The notes under the pieces: generated by a model
Database searches by the model: none
What the model was told of the DNA's origin: nothing
The model's input: the letters and a program-made list of their open reading frames with translations, nothing else
Translations under genes and position numbers: made by a program
Shown: positions 1 to 3,547 of the stretch, in pieces
Layout: every line of letters begins with the position of its first letter
How positions within the stretch are numbered: the first letter of the stretch is position 1
Source of the DNA: an uncultured Francisella sp.
GTDB lineage: Bacteria; Pseudomonadota; Gammaproteobacteria; Burkholderiales; Neisseriaceae
DNA: 5,650 bases
NCBI GenBank assembly: GCA_905373555.1
Contig: CAJPTP010000079.1
Location: 1-5,650 of the forward strand
Direction: 5' to 3'

Positions 1-296
1 GAACGGGGCCCAAACCCAAGGCGACCGACGTCGTGACCGTCCATTACGAGGGGAGGCACGTCGACGGCGGCGTGTTCGACGGCACCAAAGAGCACGGCGG
101 GGAACCCGCGACCTTCCCGCTCAACGCCGTGATCCCGGGCTGGACGGAGGGCTTGCAGCTGATGAGCGAGGGATCGTCGTACACCTTCGTGATCCCATCC
201 AAGTTGGCCTACGGCCCGTTGGGCGCGCCGCCCGCGATCGGCCCCGACGAAACCCTGATTTTCGACGTCGAGCTGCTCAAAGTCGGGGAGCGTTGA
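1..296 (+). CDS. FKBP-type peptidyl-prolyl cis-trans isomerase, C-terminal part (5' end outside window)
   Basis: The reading frame is open from base 3 and gives 97 residues ending at TGA 294-296; the start lies left of the window. The fragment is an almost complete FKBP fold, which catalyses cis-trans isomerisation of Xaa-Pro bonds during protein folding. Counting from the first full codon, the residues lining the FKBP12 active pocket are all present: Tyr15, Phe25-Asp26 (GGVFDGT), Phe38, Val43-Ile44 and Trp47 in VIPGWTEGL, Tyr70 in LAYG, and Phe87 in TLIFDVELL. The sequence stops right after the last FKBP strand, so there is no C-terminal extension. The insert GGEPATFPLN before VIPGW is the form seen in bacterial Mip/FkpA-like and short FKBP proteins. 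Whether an N-terminal dimerisation domain or signal peptide exists cannot be seen, so no specific symbol is given. The gene converges on the DprA-like gene, and a terminator follows 69 bases after its stop. The family assignment is very secure; cellular location is unknown. Confidence 0.95.
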   Translation, partial: TGPKPKATDVVTVHYEGRHVDGGVFDGTKEHGGEPATFPLNAVIPGWTEGLQLMSEGSSYTFVIPSKLAYGPLGAPPAIGPDETLIFDVELLKVGER

Positions 297-364
297 GCCA
301 AGCTTGGAACCAAAAGCCCATGCGGGATGGCAAGGCGACGCTTGGGCCCGCCGCAGGGAAGCCC

Positions 365-403
365 GGCAAAAAAAAGCGAGGATTGGCCTCGCTTTTTTTT
401 GCC
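365..403. terminator. Bidirectional intrinsic terminator between convergent genes
   Basis: A perfect 17-bp inverted repeat: GGC, eight A and GCGAGG at 365-381, a 5-base loop ATTGG at 382-386, then CCTCGC, eight T and GCC at 387-403. Read on either strand it gives a GC-rich core stem (GCGAGG/CCTCGC) followed by eight U. It therefore fits a shared Rho-independent terminator for the FKBP gene on the plus strand (stop 69 bases before it) and the DprA-like gene on the minus strand (stop 77 bases before it). Confidence 0.93.
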
Positions 404-453
404 TTGCGCCCGGATCGGCCTTGAGGGGCCCCGGGAGGGAAAGAAAGAGAGAC

Positions 454-470
454 GCCCGAAACGACCGGGC
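454..470 (-). terminator. Possible weak secondary hairpin just after the DprA-like stop
   Basis: GCCCG at 454-458 pairs with CGGGC at 466-470 around a 7-base loop, starting 10 bases past the DprA-like stop codon. On the minus strand the hairpin is followed by a pyrimidine-rich tract with scattered T (GTCTCTCTTTCTTTCCC), not a clean U run. It could act as a first, weak terminator or 3'-end stabiliser ahead of the strong one at 365-403. A short stem like this can arise by chance in GC-rich DNA. Confidence 0.3.
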
Positions 471-479
471 TTGGGGCGC

Positions 480-1424
480 TTAGCCTTGGGCGGCGCGCAG
501 CATCGCCTCCAAGTCAAAGTCGGAAAAATCCCAATCGCGCAGGTCGCAGCCGCCCAAAAGCTGGCGCAGATACGACGCCTTGGTTGCGCCGGGATCCAGC
601 CATATTGGCCGATCCGCATCCCGCATGCTCTTTTTGACGACCACCGAGACCAAATCGGGGGCGCTCGTATCGCCCAAAATCAAGATGTTGCCTGCGGTGA
701 CAAAATTGCGCCACAGGTTTTGCCGGGCGAAAAAATTGAAGGCGGTGCCCCGGGCGTCGCCCACCAAATTGGGTTTGACGAACGCCGCCAAGCCGGACTG
801 GGCGATTTCGCGCGCGCGCCGATCCAGCAGCGTCGTCGCGTCGTCCGAATACGTCCACAAACAGACGTTGTTGGATCCCGCCCGGGCGATGCGGTCGACG
901 CGCCCCATGGCGAGCCCCGAGTCCGCCGGCGCCAAGTGCAGCGCCGCGTCGACCCGGTCGCACGCCGCCTGCAAAGCGTCGATCTTCTCTTCGCCCGCTT
1001 GGCCGGAGCTTAAGGCAGACAGATAAAACGGCCCCTGCCAACCCAACAGCTCTCGATTGCCCACCACCGTGAACGAGGCGGGGTAGTGCCGCCGGCGCTC
1101 GCGCAAGGGCGCGGGGTAATCGTCTTCGTGGAAAAACACCACATCCACCAAGCCCGAGGCGAATCCCTCCGACGCCTTGAACTTGTCCAGCTCCGCATAG
1201 CGCGCGAACAAAAAGCACACGCGCTCATACTCCTCGGGCGTCAAATCCAGCTCGGCCAAAGCGCCCGGGCCCGCCAACAAATCCTCCACGACCATGCCGC
1301 GACGCTCGGCCTCATCGTTGAGCGCCAAAAACTCGTCGGGGTTCAAGGGCAGCGGATGGGTGATATCCGTATCCTGAAACGGATACATCAGCAGCATCAA
1401 AACATTGAAAGTCGCTTCGGTCAT
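480..1424 (-). CDS. Divergent DprA/Smf-like protein with a SLOG (Rossmann-like) domain
   Basis: A 314-residue protein. ATG 1422-1424 is chosen because AAGGGGGT lies 5 bases upstream; earlier in-frame codons give only Gly/Ala/Arg-rich sequence and overlap the proposed promoter. DprA (COG0758) loads RecA on incoming single-stranded DNA during transformation. Its landmarks recur here in order: a helical N-terminal part (about 1-90); HEDDYPAPL...FTVVGNREL (99-126), like DprA's DPDYPxLL...LxxxGN; SGLAMGRVDRIARAG (169-183), like SGLARGID; FNFFARQN (229-236), like FPxRNRIIAG; ILILGD (247-252), like VLVVEA; and RPIWLDPG (272-279), like VFAVPG. Several key residues differ: the Arg of SGLARGID is Met, RNRIIAG is degraded, and the GSLITA segment is not recognisable. 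There is no C-terminal winged-helix domain; only about 35 residues follow DPG, ending in an acidic, aromatic stretch. It may therefore not be the canonical DprA, and its role is unknown. It lies 270 bases beyond trpF, where trpB is common in relatives. Confidence is high that the gene is real and moderate for the fold. Confidence 0.75.
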   Translation of the reverse strand: MTEATFNVLMLLMYPFQDTDITHPLPLNPDEFLALNDEAERRGMVVEDLLAGPGALAELDLTPEEYERVCFLFARYAELDKFKASEGFASGLVDVVFFHEDDYPAPLRERRRHYPASFTVVGNRELLGWQGPFYLSALSSGQAGEEKIDALQAACDRVDAALHLAPADSGLAMGRVDRIARAGSNNVCLWTYSDDATTLLDRRAREIAQSGLAAFVKPNLVGDARGTAFNFFARQNLWRNFVTAGNILILGDTSAPDLVSVVVKKSMRDADRPIWLDPGATKASYLRQLLGGCDLRDWDFSDFDLEAMLRAAQG

Positions 1425-1428
1425 GACG

Positions 1429-1436
1429 ACCCCCTT
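1429..1436 (-). promoter_or_regulatory. Ribosome binding site of the DprA-like gene
   Basis: On the minus strand AAGGGGGT precedes ATG 1424 with 5 bases between the last G and the start codon. This fixes the start at MTEATFNVL rather than at the upstream in-frame ATG at 1511. Confidence 0.7.
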
Positions 1437-1440
1437 GGCT

Positions 1441-1468
1441 ATGCCCGGGCGCGCTTTGCCGCGGGCAT
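1441..1468 (-). other. Leader hairpin upstream of the DprA-like ribosome site
   Basis: ATGCCCG (1441-1447) and CGGGCAT (1462-1468) are exact inverted repeats. The stem can be extended by GGC/GCC (1448-1450 with 1458-1460) if G1461 bulges, leaving loop GCGCTTT. It sits 5 bases upstream of the ribosome binding site, inside the leader if transcription starts near 1503. No U run follows, so it is not a terminator. A role in translation control is only a possibility. Confidence 0.4.
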
Positions 1469-1509
1469 TCGATCCGGGGCCCCCGCCGGCGCCCGCCCAT
1501 TCGGCTTTC

Positions 1510-1515
1510 ATTGTA
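1510..1515 (-). promoter_or_regulatory. Candidate -10 box for the DprA-like gene
   Basis: The minus strand reads GGCGC-TACAAT-GAAAGCC. TACAAT is one base from the sigma-70 -10 consensus and is a form often seen in betaproteobacterial promoters. It would start RNA near 1503 and give a leader of about 80 bases. The -35 region at normal spacing is poor (CGGCAA at 1533-1538, 17 bases away). A better TTGCAG at 1539-1544 is 23 bases away, which is too far. It is the most A/T-rich motif in an otherwise very GC-rich 270-base gap, which makes it the best promoter candidate there. Confidence 0.42.
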
Positions 1516-1655
1516 GCGCCTTGCCCCGGGGCTTGCCGCTGCAAAACGGGGTTGGGGGGCGGAAGCCGAATTCCGCCCGGCCTCTATGCCCAAGCCCGGA
1601 CATCGGGCCCAAGGCTTCGCCCCAAGCCGCGCCCGCCCCGGTCTTGCGGGTCGAA

Positions 1656-1675
1656 GCCGGCTCCGCCGGCCGGAG
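1656..1675. repeat. Small GC-rich inverted repeats after trpF
   Basis: GCCGGC at 1656-1661 and again at 1665-1670 flank TCC and can pair as a 6-bp stem. An alternative stem pairs CTCCG (1661-1665) with CGGAG (1671-1675). They lie about 20-40 bases past the trpF stop, but no T run follows on either strand. They do not form a standard intrinsic terminator and may only be a 3'-end structure. Confidence 0.3.
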
Positions 1676-1694
1676 ACGAAGAGCGGGGAAGGGG

Positions 1695-2336
1695 TCACGG
1701 CCCCTCGGCGCTTTTCGCCTCTTCGACAAATTGTCGGATCTTTCGGCAATCCTTGACTCCGGGCGCGCTTTCCACGCCGCTTGAAACGTCCACGCACGGC
1801 GCATGCGTCGTTTCGATCGCGCGGCGGACGTTTCGCGGGTTGAGCCCGCCCGCCAAGATCCACTTGCGCCCCAATCGCCCGCGCAATTCCTCATCCACAA
1901 CCGACCAGTCGAAGCTTAGGCCGGAGCCGCCGCTGCGGCCTTCGACGGACGAATCGAGCAGCCAGGCGCGGGCCGAGGGGTGGAGCGACGCCAAGCGGCG
2001 GGCGTCATCCGCCGTCTCGATCCCCGCGCATTTGACGTGGGGCAGCCCGAACGAGCGGCAAAACGCGTCGGTCTCCGCGCCGTGAAACTGCAAGACGTTG
2101 ACGCGCGACAAGGCGACGGCTTGTTCGACCCAAAGGCGGTCGGGATCGACGAACACCCCCACCGCATCCACAAACGGCGGCAACAGAGCGATGATCTTGC
2201 CCGCCTCCTTAGGCGGCAAGAAACGAGCGCTTTGCGGAACAAAAACAAAACCCACCGCATCCGCCCCCGCATCCGCCGCCGCAAGCGCGTCTTGCGCCCG
2301 ACGAACGCCGCAGATTTTGACGCGAACCTTTGCCAT
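1695..2336 (-). CDS. trpF: Phosphoribosylanthranilate isomerase
   Basis: A 213-residue protein, the usual length for stand-alone TrpF. It catalyses the Amadori rearrangement of N-(5'-phosphoribosyl)anthranilate to the carboxyphenylamino-deoxyribulose phosphate in cytoplasmic tryptophan synthesis. It is a single beta/alpha barrel, and the family motifs run in order: VKICGVRR (6-13) with catalytic Cys9; DAVGFVFVPQSAR (26-38); LQFHG (82-86); WLLDSS (125-130) with catalytic Asp128; GGSGLSFDW (136-144); LAGGLNPRNV (161-170), which helps bind phosphate; and VDVSSGVE (182-189). Nothing catalytic is missing. ATG 2334-2336 is chosen because AGGAGG lies 7 bases upstream and the conserved first strand begins at once; a start further upstream would place that ribosome site inside the gene. 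It follows truA by 156 bases. In many betaproteobacteria trpB and trpA come next, but here a DprA-like gene follows, so the rest of the pathway must be elsewhere or outside the window. Confidence 0.96.
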   Translation of the reverse strand: MAKVRVKICGVRRAQDALAAADAGADAVGFVFVPQSARFLPPKEAGKIIALLPPFVDAVGVFVDPDRLWVEQAVALSRVNVLQFHGAETDAFCRSFGLPHVKCAGIETADDARRLASLHPSARAWLLDSSVEGRSGGSGLSFDWSVVDEELRGRLGRKWILAGGLNPRNVRRAIETTHAPCVDVSSGVESAPGVKDCRKIRQFVEEAKSAEGP

Positions 2337-2343
2337 GCCGAAG

Positions 2344-2349
2344 CCTCCT
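2344..2349 (-). promoter_or_regulatory. Ribosome binding site of trpF
   Basis: A perfect AGGAGG on the minus strand, 7 bases before ATG 2336, within the purine-rich GGGGAGGAGG. This is the strongest Shine-Dalgarno in the window and decides the trpF start. Confidence 0.85.
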
Positions 2350-2372
2350 CCCCGTTTTTCCCGCCGGTCCTT

Positions 2373-2397
2373 GCCCAAGGCGCTTCCCGGCTTGGGC
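2373..2397 (-). other. Hairpin in the truA-trpF intergenic leader
   Basis: GCCCAAG at 2373-2379 and CTTGGGC at 2391-2397 are exact inverted repeats with an 11-base loop. The hairpin lies 23 bases upstream of the trpF ribosome site. On the minus strand it is followed by purine- and A-rich sequence instead of a U run, so it is not an intrinsic terminator. I see no Trp-rich leader peptide nearby, so classic trp attenuation is not supported. Confidence 0.35.
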
Positions 2398-2475
2398 AGC
2401 CGGCGCCGCCGAGGCCATTGCCCTTTCCGGAGCCGCCCTTTGGCCTCCCGGCTGATGAGCTTATTGGATTTTGGG

Positions 2476-2500
2476 CTTATGGGCTCATGGACTTATGGGC
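2476..2500. repeat. Imperfect 8-bp tandem repeat at the truA stop codon
   Basis: Three adjacent 8-base units on the plus strand: CTTATGGG (2476-2483), CTCATGGA (2484-2491) and CTTATGGG (2492-2499), then a further C. Units 1 and 3 are identical and unit 2 differs at two positions. On the minus strand this reads CCCATAAG, TCCATGAG, CCCATAAG and covers the truA stop TAA (2495-2493). A looser echo, AATAAG, follows at about 2460-2465. Confidence 0.6.
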
Positions 2501-3473
2501 ATTCGCCTTTGAGCACCCGCTCTTCTTGAGCATTGTTCGCCAAGCTCGGCGCCGGCGCCGAGCCCTTGGCGTCCGCCTCGCCCTCCGCGCTCTGGCCCTC
2601 CCGCGCCAAACCCTTTGCGAGGGCGAGCTCAACCGGCTTCGCCATCGGCTCGTCTTCGCAATTGCCCCAAAACCATCCGGGCGGCTCCGCGAACGCCGCC
2701 TTGGCAAAGCGCGGCGGGTAATGGGCCCCGACGAAGTACAGCCCCGCCGCCGACAGAGTCGGCGGGGCGGCGCGCCGGTCGCGCGCCTCGACAAGCTCCC
2801 CGAATTCCTCGGGGCTCATCATGCCCCGGCCCACGTAGACCAAGGCGCCCATGATGTTGCGCACCATGTGGTGCAAAAACCCCGTGGCGGTGAAATCAAA
2901 GACGAACAAATTGCCCTCGCGCCGGGCGACGGCGCCCAGCACCCTTTTGACGGGGCTGGGGGCTTGGCACTCAGCGGAGCGAAAAGTCGAGAAATCGCGC
3001 CGCCCCAAGACATGGGGCAAGGCTCGGCGCATCGGCTCGAGCTCAACGGGCGTGAAGATCCACGCGGCCCGCCCGCGCAAAAACACGGGCAAAAACGAAT
3101 CCACCCACAGCAAATAACGATAGCTGCGGGCGCAAGCGCTGAAGCGGGCGTGGAAGCCCTCCTCGGCGTCAAACACATCCAAAACCCGAATGCCGGATGG
3201 CAGCAAGCCGTTGGCGCCCATCTTCCAAGCGTAGTTCTCCCGCTTGGCCGACGTGTCGAAGTGGGCCATCATGCGAATCGCGTGCACGCCCGCGTCCGTT
3301 CGGCCCGCCGCCGAGACGCGCACGGGCGCGTCGGCGATTTGCGACAAAGCGCCCTCGACTTTTTGCTGAATCGTGTTGGGGTCGTGGCGCTGCTTTTGCC
3401 ACCCGCCGAATTCCGAGCCGTCGTACTGCAAGACGATCGCCTTGCGCGCGCCGGCCTTGTCCAATGCCGCCAT
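2493..3473 (-). CDS. truA: tRNA pseudouridine(38-40) synthase TruA with a C-terminal tail
   Basis: A 326-residue protein that converts uridines 38-40 of the tRNA anticodon arm to pseudouridine. Motifs in order: YDGSEFGGWQKQ (17-28); AAGRTDAGVHA (55-65) with catalytic Asp60; GFHARFSACARSYRY (106-120) with the conserved active-site Tyr118; FSTFRSAECQAPSPVKR (161-177); FLHHMVRNIMG (199-209); and GLYFVGAHYPPRF (244-256), where most TruA proteins end. About 70 further residues follow, beginning Ala/Phe/Pro/Trp-rich (FAEPPGWFWG) and then Ala/Glu/Gly/Lys-rich and probably disordered. This makes the protein longer than the roughly 270 residues of E. coli TruA. ATG 3471-3473 is preferred because the longer frame would run through the fimV terminator hairpin and homology starts only after it. 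Spacing to the fimV stop is 74 bases and to trpF 156 bases. Function is secure; the tail has no known role. Confidence 0.96.
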   Translation of the reverse strand: MAALDKAGARKAIVLQYDGSEFGGWQKQRHDPNTIQQKVEGALSQIADAPVRVSAAGRTDAGVHAIRMMAHFDTSAKRENYAWKMGANGLLPSGIRVLDVFDAEEGFHARFSACARSYRYLLWVDSFLPVFLRGRAAWIFTPVELEPMRRALPHVLGRRDFSTFRSAECQAPSPVKRVLGAVARREGNLFVFDFTATGFLHHMVRNIMGALVYVGRGMMSPEEFGELVEARDRRAAPPTLSAAGLYFVGAHYPPRFAKAAFAEPPGWFWGNCEDEPMAKPVELALAKGLAREGQSAEGEADAKGSAPAPSLANNAQEERVLKGECP

Positions 3474-3476
3474 GGC

Positions 3477-3483
3477 TTCCCCC
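3477..3483 (-). promoter_or_regulatory. Likely ribosome binding site of truA, inside a small hairpin
   Basis: The minus strand has GGGGGAA just before GCC-ATG 3473, a usable but not ideal Shine-Dalgarno. Its G residues can pair with CCCG at 3489-3492 across a 4-base loop (plus strand CCCG-CAAA-CGGG, 3481-3492), which could partly mask the site. The stem is only 4 bp, so the masking is speculative. Confidence 0.45.
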
Positions 3484-3493
3484 GCAAACGGGC

Positions 3494-3525
3494 AAAAAAC
3501 AAAACCGCGTCGCCGCGGTTTTGTT
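3494..3525 (-). terminator. Intrinsic terminator after the fimV-like gene, upstream of truA
   Basis: A perfect 12-bp inverted repeat, AACAAAACCGCG (3498-3509) and CGCGGTTTTGTT (3514-3525), with a 4-base loop. On the minus strand the stem ends GTTTTGTT and runs into TTTT (3497-3494), giving the GC-core-plus-U-tract form of a Rho-independent terminator 22 bases past the fimV stop. On the plus strand the following sequence (TGTTCCCC) is much poorer. The tract ends only 20 bases before the truA start codon, leaving no room for a promoter between them. Confidence 0.8.
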
Positions 3526-3547
3526 GTTCCCCACAAGATCAAACGCC

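Noticed and set aside
1425..1544. Upstream in-frame starts for the DprA-like protein (at 1544 and 1511)
   Set aside because: The extra residues are Gly/Ala/Arg-rich without homology, the 1511 ATG overlaps the likely -10 box, and a good ribosome site sits right before 1424.
1656..1675. An intrinsic terminator after trpF
   Set aside because: GC-rich stems are present, but neither strand has a T run after them.
2337..2492. A trp attenuator or leader peptide upstream of trpF
   Set aside because: The 2373-2397 hairpin has no U run and there is no short frame with clustered Trp codons, so the parts of an attenuator are missing.
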